DNA of 64,000 bases from Omphalotus guepiniiformis (taxonomy: Eukaryota; Basidiomycota; Agaricomycetes; Agaricales; Omphalotaceae). The translations under genes and the position numbers were made by a program. Positions 1 through 10,738 of this stretch are shown piece after piece; within the stretch, counting starts at the first letter, position 1; the number at the start of each line of letters is the position of its first letter. A model generated the notes under the pieces. The model did no database searches. It worked only from the letters and a program-made list of their open reading frames with translations, and was not told the origin of the DNA. The stretch spans positions 1 to 64,000 of the forward strand of contig JAQOOI010000079.1 of assembly GCA_028554645.1 (NCBI GenBank), given 5' to 3'.

Positions 1-97
1 AACCCTAACCCCTAACCCCTAACCCCTAACCCCTAACCCCTAACCCCTAACCCCTAACCCCTAACCCCTAACCCCTAACCCCTAACCCCTAACCCTA
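1..97. repeat. Telomeric repeat tract (chromosome end)
   Basis: The window begins with a run of about a dozen CCCCTAA units (TTAGGGG on the other strand). The hexamer CCCTAA occurs as the first unit and as the last unit before unique sequence. A C-rich strand reading 5' to 3' into the chromosome is the orientation expected for a left chromosome end. Basidiomycete telomeres are known to vary between TTAGGG and longer G-run variants, so the heptamer fits the phylum without fixing the species. The inner boundary reads AACCCCTAACCCTAAG before entering the neighbouring gene. Confidence 0.97.
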
Positions 98-686
98 AGA
101 AGTCAGCGAAATGACGGGCCTCCTCTGCAATAACCCCTTGAACGGTCTCGCTACTCATCACACTCGGGGCGCCCGGGATCTGCTCTCTGAGGTCGAGCTG
201 GCGTTGCATCTCAGCCATACGAATTCTTGAATTGATCACCGCCTGGTGGATGATCGAGGAGGACTGCTCCGGAGTCTCTGCCGTGCGTGACATCCCAACT
301 CCCACAGCCCATTCCCGGATCCGGTCGGCTAAGAAAACCCCCCAGGCGGAAACCTCGACCCTTGTGGACTCTACCCTCTTGTTCAGGAGCTCCAGCTCGG
401 ACATCTCTCCAGCCTTCCTCGAGTTGCCTTGTTCCAGCTGCTCCAGTCTCGCAAGGATGTCCCGGTTCTGCTGGACCAGGAGCTCGATGGTGTTGGCAGA
501 GACAGCGAGGGTGCCTCCGGAACCCAAGCGATCAGAGAAGGAACACCGTCCCTTGTGCTTTCTGCACTCGTCACAGGACGTGACCTTTGTGCCGGGTGGG
601 GGGCCATTGCACTCGCTCTTCCGGGTCTGACACTGCACGCATGGGACACGATTTGGCGGACCTGCGGGCTGGACCGTCTCTTCCAC
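75..686 (-). pseudogene. Zn2Cys6-type protein truncated by the telomere
   Basis: A 203-codon reading frame starts at 686 and runs into the telomere, which encodes its last residues (LGLGVRG) and its stop. Residues 16-48 show six cysteines spaced CX2CX6CX11CX2CX6C (C16, C19, C26, C38, C41, C48), the spacing of fungal Zn(II)2Cys6 DNA-binding domains. Residues 67-110 are Glu/Leu-rich and likely form a coiled coil, as is common after such domains for dimerisation. The linker holds a PPPG turn. The C-terminus after residue about 196 is telomeric, so the original protein was probably longer. It would have been a nuclear DNA-binding protein, but no target can be inferred. I cannot tell from sequence whether the truncated form is expressed. 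Confidence 0.75.
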
Positions 687-741
687 ATCGCTGACTGACT
701 ATAAATAAGTAGTCAGCTTGTGTTGCACTCTTGCACTCCCA

Positions 742-1315
742 TCATTTACGTACTTTTGGGCCCAGTGTTCTCTTCTTTTTGACTCCTTCAGCCGCATCAG
801 GAGCTTCGTCGCGGGCCTTTCTTTTTCCATCGACCTTCTCGGCATGCTTCAATGCCGCCTTCCTTCGCTCTTCCTCCTCACTCAATCTTTTGAGCGCTTC
901 TTCCGCCTCCCTCCGCCTCCGCGCGACGTCCTCCACTCGCTGCCGAGCCTCCTCTTCTTCCTTCGCCGCCTCTTCGGCTCTCCACTTCTCTTGGGCCGCC
1001 TTTCGCTTCGCCTCGATTTTTGCAACCTGCTCCTTCCACTCTTTCTCCTTCTTCTCATATTCAAGCCACTCCCTTTCGTCATCTTCCATAACTATGGGGG
1101 GGTTCAGTAACAACAATGTTTCCCGTAATATCAAATATCAAATACAACTCACTCTCGTCAATTTTCGCCTTGATTTTGTCATACTCCTCCCAATTGGTCT
1201 CCGTTCGGCGGCGGGGTAGGGCAGGTACATCTTTAGCGCTTGGCTCCGGTAGGGTGAACTCCGGGATGGGGAATTCGGTTTCGAACGATGGTGTGGACGC
1301 TTTAGGGCTGGCCAT
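742..1315 (-). CDS. Lys/Glu-rich coiled-coil protein, two exons
   Basis: Exons 1153-1315 and 742-1091 flank a 61-bp intron (1092-1152) with a consensus GTGAGT donor and CATAG acceptor. Splicing joins DKIKAKIDE to IMEDDEREW in frame and gives about 170 residues. The N-terminus is Pro/Ser-rich. Residues from about 55 on are a highly charged alpha-helical segment rich in KE, AE and RR, a probable long coiled coil. The C-terminus (KRKARDEAP, then GVKKKRTLGPKVRK) looks like a nuclear localisation signal. No enzyme motif is visible and I do not recognise the family. It lies head to tail with the Zn2Cys6 fragment on the same strand, 55 bp away, which may reflect a shared mobile or subtelomeric unit. 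Confidence 0.6.
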
Positions 1316-2336
1316 GATGGGTGTGGAGACGGATTTGGGGGGGACTTTAAAACTTCTTGGCCTGGTCTTTATATATGGTCGAGTTGTTTGGAGGTATTTG
1401 TACTCTGCTTAATTGGCACCTGACAAACTCAGGGTCTATTTTGATGCCTTCCGTTTGGCGCCGGGGCCCCTTGTCACCGCCCTGGCGGTTTTATTGTGTT
1501 GGTCAGTGACGCACTCCCGCGGCCCATGAGTTTTGCCTGCTAGAATTGTGTTTGCATGCAATTTGCCTGCTAAAATTGCGTTTGAATTTGCATGAAATTT
1601 GCCTGCTAAAATTGTGTTCCAATTTGCACAAGTATCAATCAGGTGGTTTGCAGTATGTAGTACACTATATAGCAAATACAGTGTTCAACTACACAGGTGA
1701 TCGGCTGTCCTGTATGGTATTTGCACTGTTAAAAAACTAACTAACTAACTATCTAACTTATGACCCATTCTTTTACGGGCAACCTATTGTGTCCTGAGTA
1801 ATAATTTTCGCCGTGTGCAGAACGGTGCACAGTCTGAGCAGGTATGAGTACGCAAATTGTGTACCCAAGGAGAACAGTGCACAGTCTGAGCAAGTATGAG
1901 TACGCAAATTGTGTACCCAAGGAGAACCTCATGGGCCGCGGGAGTGCGCCGTGTAACCACATCTCCTCATGGCCTGCGGGACTGCGCTGGCACACTCCTA
2001 CCATCATTCACCTCTTGATTAGACAGTAAGTATATTCAGAAGCTATCCGTCAATTGCTTTCCTTTCAGCACTTTCAGCATTGCAAACTGGCTTTATATAT
2101 AGCCTTTGCATTTGAGATGGGTACATGCAATAATGCTGAGTTGGAGCATTGCTTCATTGTTTCTGTCAGCAATCGCCTGCGCTTCAATCAACTCCCTTGG
2201 CGCTAAGCCAGATTAGGTGGGAGCAAACTCTGCTTTTGGCCACAAGTATTTCAAATGCGGACCAGCATTTCCGGGTACTCCAAAATATGTATAAGTATTC
2301 AGACCTCATCCCCTAAATCACCCCCCCCCCCCCCCA
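1316..2336. repeat. Intergenic region with short tandem repeats
   Basis: No gene is supported here. About 1537-1625 holds three imperfect copies of a GCCTGCTAAAATTG unit separated by AATTTGCA-like sequence. About 1816-1926 holds two near-identical copies of a roughly 50-bp unit (GTGCACAGTCTGAGCA through CCAAGGAGAAC), each containing the 17-bp dyad GTACGCAAATTGTGTAC at 1848-1864 and 1900-1916. A 15-base C run occupies 2321-2335, one base before the start codon of the next gene. Confidence 0.7.
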
Positions 2337-5300
2337 ATGAGCTCTCCTTCACAGTCTCCGTCTCCTTCACAGTCTCCCAATCCTGGCGAACAGCCAGCTC
2401 TCGTTCACCAACAGCAGGTCAGTCTCACTGAATTTATTGATGGGCTGGATGCCTGCCGTGATTCTATGATACCAGGTGGTGACCTGTCGATTCCTTGGGA
2501 CCAGTTTGATATGCGCTCGGTCCAGACATATATTAACCTGGTGCTTTCTGGCACCACCGGCGGCTCTACCACTACTCAATACGATATTCTTCAAGTCGGT
2601 GATCCGAACAACTTAGTTGAATCGGAAGGCCGCCTCGTACAGGACGCGGACTCGGCGCTCATTTTCGCTGTCGATTTTCCGTGGCAGGCAGCATTCGATG
2701 TGTATACCACCTACCGTCAGTACAAATCGCTCGGAGCACATCTCCATGCCACAGTTAGCTTTGAGGTAAGTGTGGTTCCCCCTTTTGACCCTAAACCCAG
2801 ATTCAAACCTTACCAACCACAGGATCCAGATAATGCAGGTGCTAGCATTGAACGGGACCCTGGAAACGATCCCAATGTCCACTGGGGGGTCTGCGGAGAC
2901 AGCGGTCGGAACTATATCTATCTCATGCTTCCGAATGCTAAGGAGATTGAGGACGAAGCCATTATTCATACTGCACTGTATGATGCTGGGTACCAGGCAG
3001 CCAGGCAGCATATGCCAGACAGCGCTGCCACTTGGAGTCCTACATACACGTCCGAAGCGCACCGCTCTCGCGGTTTCAACCCGCGAGCGCGCATGAGCGA
3101 ATCGCGGAAGTCCATTCCATTCTTCGCGGCACAGTTGTTCGCTGACAGCGTGCTCGATTCGGTAGCGCAACATGATTGGGGGCGCTCCGCATACTGGTTC
3201 ATCCAAATCCGCGGTGCGAAAGATACCACTCGCCATGAGGGCAATGGGAATAGCCTGCGAGTATGGGTAAATGACATGCTTCGGCATGTGGACATCTCCC
3301 TCGCTGTAATCTTTGTGGATGTTGCTACGGAGATACATCTACCTGCTGGCTGGTCATGCATGCCAGCCCGTGCTTATGGCGCACATGAGAGACTCGCCCT
3401 GAAACTCTGGGGCATCGACTCCACCATGTTCAACTCTGGAAGCTACGAGGTCGATCTCTGGGCTGGGTGCAGTGATATTGCAGGTTTCAGGTGCAACTAT
3501 AAGAACCCAGTCACTGCCAACCATATTTCATACACCCAAGTGTACACCACAGACAAGTTTCAGACATACCATCTTGGTTCCAGTCAGTACAACGCAATGC
3601 ATCTGAGAGGTGGTGATGTCCTCAAAATGAAAGGTCCAGAACCTGACAGTGTTCCCCAATGTATTCATATGGTCTATGCTGCACTGTGCGACAATCAGCA
3701 GGCCCGGACACCCTCGGTGTTGAGGTGTGAAGCGCGTGTGCCTCTTGGGCACGTTGAATCGGTCCAGATGAATGACCTTCGACGTGAGGACTTTGAAGAC
3801 TGTGTTCATGTGATAGACACTAGTACTGTCTGGTGAGCTCATTCTATGTCATGTTATCTGGCTATTCACATAGTTGCCTGTAGGGCTTGGCGGATTCATC
3901 GCCTAACGGCGTGCATGATGCTGCTCCGATATGCCGCCGGCGTCCGACGGGATGTCCGAAAGGAACCTGAGCCACTGACCTTAGTGGCAGGAGCCATCTA
4001 TCTGTTCAACACCATTCATTCCCGTCCGGGCACAATGCAGTGGGACCGGCACCTCTGCCGTGTCATCTTCCCCCATGTCAGTGTGCAGGAGGACCCTGCC
4101 AATCGGGACCTGATGTTCACCATGCCCTCCAGGGACGACGACGAAGTGCCTGCAATCCCCCGCGGTGCTATCTTCTTCCCTCAGATTATCTATCCAGAGC
4201 CACATGTAACTGATTCATTGCGGTTCAGGTATGGGGGTTTTGAGCTCTCCACTGCCTCCCTGGCTAAATTTTTTGGTATGAAATGGGACACAATGACTGG
4301 GTTGTTTACCCACCTGACCTTGTCCGACCGGCATGCCACGGGACATCTGTCAAAGCGTCCGGGAAAACGCACGCTTGCTATTGCCACGCGTGCCCTCACT
4401 CTACCATCCGGCATGGCTTCGTTTATGGTCTCACGCACACCGCCCCCAATCGAGCTAGCTCCGGATGCCCCGTCGGGAATGATGCGCGGGGAGGATGAGA
4501 GTGAGCCGCAGATAGACATTGGTCAGCTTTTCATGGAACTCCTGACGCAAGTTGTCGGACGCATCGGCGTCAACAAGGTTGGGCTCCGGTACCTCAATCT
4601 GGACGAGCGGCAGGTTGTTGACGTCGGGCTTCAAACGTTCCGGGACATGAACCTCTCCACCTATTTCCACACTTACCAGTACCGGCGTGATGCGGCGGGG
4701 TGGGGTCGCATTCGCAACACTTTGTTTCCAGCATTACATGATATGGTCACTTATGCTGAAGGCCAAGGCTGGGCACAGCTCCCAGCCTTCAAGCAGTATA
4801 TTTCTCTGAGGACTGATATTGCCATGGGGCCTAACCCCAGCAACTTCGAGCCCATTCATGACTTTTGCACCAAATTGTTCGACAGCTTGAAGTGGTTCCC
4901 AGCAGTTACCAAAGACAAACTCCACTCTTACCGATTGTCTGGGGCACCAGTGTGGACCACATTATATGTTGGATCTCTGGTACCAAAGAATGGGGTAGTG
5001 ATCCTGCTGAATCCTCGCTTCAAGGACAAGGTCACCACCTTGCCACACCGACCGCCAACCCTGGATGACGCTGCTAGGGAGGCCCGTCATCTTCAGCGGG
5101 AGCAACGCCGGGAGGCGATGCGCAATCATCAAATCGGAGCACCAGAGCTCCTTGGACAGGCTGTTGGGGAATATGATGGTGAGAGTGACCCAGAAGAGGA
5201 GCGGCAACCATTGGGACCGCCAGACCGGGACCTAGTCCACTTATATCGTACCCTGGCGTTAAGATCCAAGGGTGGTCGTATGTTGGTCGCCCCTGCGCGT

Positions 5301-5354
5301 GCCCCTGCCAGAGTGGGGGCCGCCGCAGCCATCAACGAAAATGGGTGGCGGTGA
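2337..5354 (+). CDS. Large hypothetical protein, three exons (969 aa)
   Basis: The sequence reads as two frames separated by one TGA, but this is best explained by a 51-bp intron. The intron at 3833-3883 (GTGAGC donor, CTGTAG acceptor) removes the TGA and keeps frame. A second in-frame intron at 2766-2822 has a perfect GTAAGT donor and CACAG acceptor. Exons 2337-2765, 2823-3832 and 3884-5354 total 970 codons including the stop. The N-terminus is Ser/Pro/Gln-rich. The middle is a globular region with many Trp and Tyr. The last 90 residues are Arg/Glu-rich with RHLQREQRREAMR, then Pro-rich. I see no catalytic motif, membrane segment or signal peptide and do not recognise the family. Its size and subtelomeric place would suit a transposon-borne or expanded family protein, but that is inference. 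Confidence 0.65.
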
Positions 5355-5911
5355 TGACGACTCTGAGGGTGCCCGGCCGGTATCAAGGAAGCATGACTCA
5401 TGTGCCTTATGTGCCATTTGTCCTGGTAATCAGAGATAGGAGGGCTTCGAAACTAAACTAACTTCACTACTAGTCCATACCTCTCCGTGGAGCTCCGAGA
5501 GTATGGGTTATGGGGGAGTATGGGTGAGTAGGGAGATGACGTAAAAACATTGATACCACAAAAAAGCATGTTATTTGCATAGATTGAATTATCATGTGTC
5601 CTTGAATTACTGATTGGCTATGTACAAGAGAAATACTGGGTGATATGAGTATCAACCATGGAACAAGTTTCTGCTATAGATGTGTGATGACCAAATGTGG
5701 CGAGAAGACTTTCCAGCTTGCCAGGAAATGGTTCATGTGCATTAATTAATGGTCAGATCATTGGTCTCAACAGATTTTCTCCCTGCTACTTAGTATGATC
5801 CTGGCAACGATGACGTAATCATAGTTTCTATATATGAAGGTAATGGGTGGATAGGGCTATGGACTAGGAGGGCTTCGACTGTATGTAGAAAAGGCAGTAT
5901 GAAGGGTCAGT
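5355..5911. other. Intergenic, no gene seen
   Basis: I see no coding signal. Two copies of AGGAGGGCTTCGA lie at about 5441 and 5869 in direct orientation. The rest is unremarkable AT-rich sequence. Confidence 0.5.
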
Positions 5912-6496
5912 CTACCAGGCCTTTTTGAAAGTGTTGAGCCAGTATGCCAGCTTGACCTTTGTTGCTGGCGTTGGCACGAACACTCGACCGGTCGAGCGAG
6001 CGAGCCCCACCGCGGCATGCCGTGTCTTGCCTCCAAAACTCAACAATCTGGTTTTGGACCGTGTTTGAGGTCCAGCCTGGGGCGTTGTCGGCGGCTGGCC
6101 TCCGGCGGCTCCTCCGGCTCCACCTGCGGGAGGGTTGGGGGGTTGGCTCGGACCACCGGGGCCGGGTGGGAACTCGGTGGAGTCGTCTCTGGAGTGGGTA
6201 CTCCTGGTCCCGGCTCTCCTGCCCATGCGTATCCCTGCCACCACTGCATTCTCCAGCAACGAGTATCGATCGACGAACTCCCTGAAGGCCTCAGCTACCG
6301 CCACGGCTTCAACCTCCCGCTCACTCATCGTAGACTCTCTGCTCAAGACACGGGCCGGTAGGGCCTCCGCTGCGCTCAAACCCAAAAAGGCTCGGAGTAC
6401 CAGGTCTTGGAGTTGGTCAAAGTCAGGATTGTCGCGAGTGCGGTTCAGGATTCGGTCATACTTCATTGGCCGGTCATGATTCTCCAAATTGCGCAT
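5912..6496 (-). CDS. Small basic hypothetical protein
   Basis: The methionine at 6496 (MRNLENHDRPMKYDR) is chosen as start because the upstream part of the open frame, to 6694, lies in the foldback repeat and recurs elsewhere as noncoding sequence. The product is about 194 residues. Residues 15-85 look helical and include an ALPARVLSRESTMSE segment. Residues 110-160 are low-complexity Gly/Pro/Ala. The last 45 residues are basic (TRSKTRLLSFGGKTRH). No known domain is recognised. It faces the 969-residue gene tail to tail across 557 bp, and its promoter would lie in or next to the foldback element. Confidence 0.5.
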   Translation of the reverse strand: MRNLENHDRPMKYDRILNRTRDNPDFDQLQDLVLRAFLGLSAAEALPARVLSRESTMSEREVEAVAVAEAFREFVDRYSLLENAVVAGIRMGRRAGTRSTHSRDDSTEFPPGPGGPSQPPNPPAGGAGGAAGGQPPTTPQAGPQTRSKTRLLSFGGKTRHAAVGLARSTGRVFVPTPATKVKLAYWLNTFKKAW

Positions 6497-6544
6497 TGTG
6501 TTAATCAGGAAGGCGAATGGTGTCACATGGGACACCACCGGAGT

Positions 6545-8523
6545 TCCTGAACCCGTGCACAAATTGTGTACTACCCAGCCTGCTCCTATGCCCTTGGATG
6601 ACAACAACACTGGGCACAAATTCAGAGACAGTCCAAGACTCAGCGCTGCAGCCAGCCTCAATGTCACTGCGTGTTGAGTATGCAATTTAGGCACTGCCCA
6701 TCACCGGAAGGCCACTCCACCTAGAAGGATGATAAGGCAGTATCCAATCCGGGGACCACGTCCTGCAAACAGTACACAGTGTCAGTTGAATGCAACAGGT
6801 GAAGCTAGAGTGCACAGATTGTGTATGGCACCTGTCCGAAAGGCAGTGTTCAGTGCCCCTGATGAATGCGTGCGCAAATTGTGTACTGCCTGTCCTGCTC
6901 CTAGGCATCAGCATCAGGTGTCCGGTGTGCACAGCAGTTAACAACTTGATGAAGCTATATGTAATTGCTCATGAATAAATAAGTAAATAAGTAAATATCT
7001 CTGGTGCCTGACAATCGTTGCGCTGTAGCAGTGCGCAAATTGCATACTCGCTCTCCAGAGGGGTCCCAGGGAGAGAAACTGTGCACTACATCCTGCGGGC
7101 AATATAGCAGTACATGTAAATTGGTGGAAGTCCGCATACTAGGCAGAATGTAGATTGTGCCCACCGAAAGAGAGTCCGGTCGGAAGTTAGTACACAATTT
7201 GTGCACGTCCGCAGCCTGGCCGCCTCAAGGCCAGGCAGTCGGTCGGAAGTTAGTACGCAATTCGTGCACCTCCGCAGCCTGGCCACCCCAAGGCACCGAC
7301 TGCCTGGCCTTGAGGCGGCCAGGCTGCGGACGTGCACAAATTGTGTACTAACTTCCGACCGACTGCCTGGTGTCAGTTGAATGCAACAGGTGAAGCTAGA
7401 GTGCACAGATTGTGTATGGCACCTGTCCGAAAGGCAGTGTTCAGTGCCCCCGATGAATGCGTGCGCAAATTGTGTACTGCCTGTCCTGCTCCTAGGCATC
7501 AGCATCAGGTGTCCGGTGTGCACAGCAGTTAACAACTTGATGAAGCTATATGTAATTGCTCATGAATAAATAAGTAAATAAGTAAATATCTCTGGTGCCT
7601 GACAATCGTTGCGCTGTAGCAGTGCGCAAATTGCATACTCGCTCTCCAGAGGGGTCCCAGAGAGAGAAACTGTGCACTACATCCTGCGGGCAATATAGCA
7701 GTACATGTAAATTGGTGGAAGTCCGCATACTAGGCAGAATGTAGAATGTGCCCACCGAAAGAGAGTCCGGTCGGAAGTTAGTACACAATTTGTGCACGTC
7801 CGCAGCCTGGCCACCCCAAGGCACCGACTGCCTGACCTTGAGGCGGCCAGGCTGCGGACGTGCACAAATTGTGTACTAACTTCCGACCGGACTCTCTTTC
7901 GGTGGGCACATTCTACATTCTGCCTAGTATGCGGACTTCCACCAATTTACATGTACTGCTATATTGCCCGCAGGATGTAGTGCACAGTTTCTCTCTCTGG
8001 GACCCCTCTGGAGAGCGAGTATGCAATTTGCGCACTGCTACAGCGCAACGATTGTCAGGCACCAGAGATATTTACTTATTTACTTATTTATTCATGAGCA
8101 ATTACATATAGCTTCATCAAGTTGTTAACTGCTGTGCACACCGGACACCTGATGCTGATGCCTAGGAGCAGGACAGGCAGTACACAATTTGCGCACGCAT
8201 TCATCAGGGGCACTGAACACTGCCTTTCGGACAGGTGCCATACACAATCTGTGCACTCTAGCTTCACCTGTTGCATTCAACTGACACTGTGTACTGTTTG
8301 CAGGACGTGGTCCCCGGATTGGATACTGCCTTATCATGCTTGTAGGTGGAGTGGCCTTCCGGTGATGGGCAGTGCCTAAATTGCATACTCAACATGTAGT
8401 GACATTGAGGCTGGCTGCAGCACAGAGTCTTGGACTGTCTCTGAATTTGTGCCCAGTGTTGTTGTCATCCAAGGGCATAGGAGCAGGCTGGGTAGTACAC
8501 AATTTGTGCACGGGTTCAGGGAC
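6545..8523. repeat. Foldback (large inverted repeat) element, about 2 kb
   Basis: The left end (CCTGAACCCGTGCACAAATT, about 6547) recurs inverted at about 8500-8523. The inverted arms continue through the GTATGCAATTTAGGCACTGC segment (about 6677 and 8376), the CAATCCGGGGACCACGTCC segment (about 6740 and 8310) and beyond. Inside, about 6777-7245 is directly repeated at about 7372-7800, so the left side carries two copies of a roughly 460-bp block and the right side one inverted copy. No gene of credible length lies inside. The layout resembles a foldback or MITE-like element. No target-site duplication could be identified by eye. Confidence 0.8.
6555..8505. promoter_or_regulatory. Array of 17-bp dyads, GTRCRCAAWTTGYGYAC
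   Basis: A near-perfect palindrome with consensus GTRCRCAAWTTGYGYAC recurs about a dozen times in the foldback element. Examples are 6555-6571, 6870-6886, 7190-7206, 7250-7266 and 7332-7348, with later copies near 7780, 7859, 8178 and 8490. Weaker variants such as GTGCACAGATTGTGTAT also occur. Two more copies sit outside the element at 1848-1864 and 1900-1916. Repeated dyads of this size look like binding sites for a dimeric protein, for example a transposase or a transcription factor. No binding protein can be named. Confidence 0.55.
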
Positions 8524-8599
8524 TCACTGGAGCTCTCTTCCCCCTTCCCCTGCCAAAAAAAAACCCCAGGGTTGGGAACCCTACTCACTTTTCCTATAT

Positions 8600-8614
8600 A
8601 ACCCCTAACCCTAA
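8600..8614. repeat. Interstitial telomere sequence
   Basis: The string AACCCCTAACCCTAA is identical to the inner edge of the terminal telomere tract (about 84-98), including the final hexamer after a heptamer. It lies exactly where the OrsD-type coding sequence stops being recognisable. Flanking sequence is TATAT on one side and GCCCATGC on the other. Confidence 0.85.
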
Positions 8615-9331
8615 GCCCATGCACTATCTCATGCCATCGAACACGCATAAGCCAGGGTGTGACTAGTCTTGCATTTGGGACTTCCTGCTTCCCATAGTCC
8701 CACCAGTTAAAGTCATTAGCTTTGGAAATGAGCTCATTGGCTTTCTCTGTCTCTGGCACAGACACTGCATCTTCATCACCCTCTCCACTCTGTCCTGTAG
8801 ACACTCTGAATGTAACAGAGTCTTTGGTGCCTCTGTTCACTGTTTGAGTTTCTACCTGGACAACAACTCCCTTCCTTCCATCATCTTTGTGATCTGTCCT
8901 CAAATGACTCTTCACTCTTTTCTCAACACCAATGAACTGACAGAGAGAACAGCCAAAGGAGGACACTATAGCAATTCCACCAAAGGCTGGAATAACACCA
9001 CTAGTAGTGTCAACTGCCACAGATGACTTGCATAGCTCCATAGCTTCAACATAATTGTTGGCTACTTTTGCTGCTGCAGTACTACCCTGTTGATGGTGAC
9101 TGCGTCGCATATGATCTGCAATTCCAGCTGCAGGTACAACACATCTGCAAGAGAGACAGACCAGTGCATTGAGCCTAGTATTCACTGCCAGATTATACTC
9201 TGACAGCTCATCACTTTGGACAACATCCTGGTGCTCTTTATGCACATGTAGCTTTTGGAAATCACTGGTCTGTTTTTACTGGTATCAATATTAATATCAG
9301 AGTGGTATTGAACTCTGCTTACCTCATCCAT
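8615..9331 (-). pseudogene. 5' part of an OrsD-type telomere-linked gene, truncated
   Basis: Exon 1 (9323-9331) encodes MDE. A 71-bp intron (9252-9322, GTAAGC donor) leads to exon 2 from 9251, which begins LHVHKEHQ. The protein has two C2H2-like fingers: CLSCRCVVPAAGIADHMRRSH near residue 35 and a CSLCQFIGVEKRVKSHLRTDH segment near residue 100. It ends with PWLMRVRWHEIVHG. This order matches the N-terminal OrsD (DUF3505) region that in fungi often precedes RecQ-like helicases near telomeres. Right after WHEIVHG the frame enters TTAGGGTTAGGGG and then unrelated sequence, so the helicase part is missing. I infer a broken chromosome end healed by telomere addition and later buried. Family assignment is from recall and not verified. 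Confidence 0.65.
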
Positions 9332-10440
9332 GGTTATGTAATATAGTCTTCAATACAATCTGGGGAAAGTAAAAGCGTAAATCACTCTCAAAGGCTCTGC
9401 CTTTATAGAGATTTAGAGTCTATTGTTGTTTAGAAAAGGAAACAGGTAAAGCCACAGATCACATGACTCTATTGTCTAGTTAACACTCACAAATCCAACA
9501 ACTTCATAGTTATTTACACTTTTACACTTTAGAAGAAAAATCTGCTGAGCTGAGCAAATACTATAGAAGCAAAACATATTAGAATATTCAAATAACATGT
9601 TTAAAATGAGAGCTGTCTAGTTGGCAGCATGCATGAGGAAATCACATGAATTAGAAGGTGTAACATTTTGGGACAATCTTGCCAAATATCTGCATTAGGG
9701 GTAAGATAGGGTAAGAATTTGACTGATTTTGCGTGAAATTCACATTAGGGGTAAGAAGGGGTAAGAATTTTGCTGTAAAAAAGAAGAGAGTGAAGTGATG
9801 AGATACCACTGGTTTCAACTCCACTGATTTGGGCTTATTGAGATTTTGGCACCTCATGCACCTCTGGCACCACATTCCGGCCACTTTCTGGAAATTGGCC
9901 AAATAGTGACACAAAAAGTGCCACTTTCTGAGCAAGTGACCCTTGTTGAGGTAGAATCTGGCGCCATATGCCAGAATAAGATATATAGGAAATTTCAGGT
10001 ATAGATAATCCAGGCATCTCAGGGATCATGAACCTACCTCTGGTGATCAGCACCGTTTGGGGCATCTCTCTCCAGATGAACATTTCAAATAGCACAAAAG
10101 ATCCTTTTGGCTGGTGATGAAAGAATCATGATTACAAGGGATCTGTGTATTCTCATGGTGTTTAGTAGTTCAAAGGTGTTGCCTTAATGCTTGAATAGGT
10201 CACTGGATGGTGTAAGAGGCTTTATTGCGGAATATTTCTGCAAATGTTCAGCGTGAGACTCTACCTTGTGTGGTATATATAGAATTTGAAGGGTGCCAGG
10301 ATTGATACCTACAAAAGAATCCTCGACTTGGGTGGAATGACATAAGGAGGTGGGAGTATCACACATGTTTACTGTAGATATTGTGATGCTTGCTCCAACC
10401 AGCTAGTTTCAACAGCAATTGTTTGGCCTCTTGGAGGCGG
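9332..10440. other. Intergenic, no gene seen
   Basis: AT-rich sequence with many stops in all frames. Two copies of CATTAGGGGTAAG followed by RGGTAAGAATTT lie at about 9695-9720 and 9744-9770. They resemble telomere variants but lack tandem TTAGGG units. No other feature is supported. Confidence 0.4.
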
Positions 10441-10738
10441 TGCGGACCGGAGCGGACCTACAGCCAGCATTCTCAACACTTGGATTCTAAGATCACGCTC
10501 CTCTAATTGTTCACATTTGAATGATAGAAAAACAAATGAAAATACGTGTTCTTCTCAATACATCGTTCAATATGCGGGTTGAACGCTCACAATCTAACAT
10601 TTGGAGACATTTCAAGCGCTACGGGAATGGTAGGCCCATCATCGCAGGGTAAGTGCAACATACTGCATTCATCCCCTCACCGTTAAAAACTAATTTTTCA
10701 TTTAGTCGGGAGTAAAATTCTAGCCAAACGAATTAATG

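Noticed and set aside
6497..6694. N-terminal extension of the small basic protein
   Set aside because: The segment is part of the foldback repeat and recurs at 8372 next to unrelated sequence, so it is unlikely to be coding.
6690..8380. Mirror pairs of 60-90-codon frames in the foldback element
   Set aside because: The same peptides recur in both orientations only because the DNA is an inverted repeat.
9690..9775. Interstitial telomere tract
   Set aside because: Only isolated TTAGGGGTAAG-like words occur and there is no tandem array.
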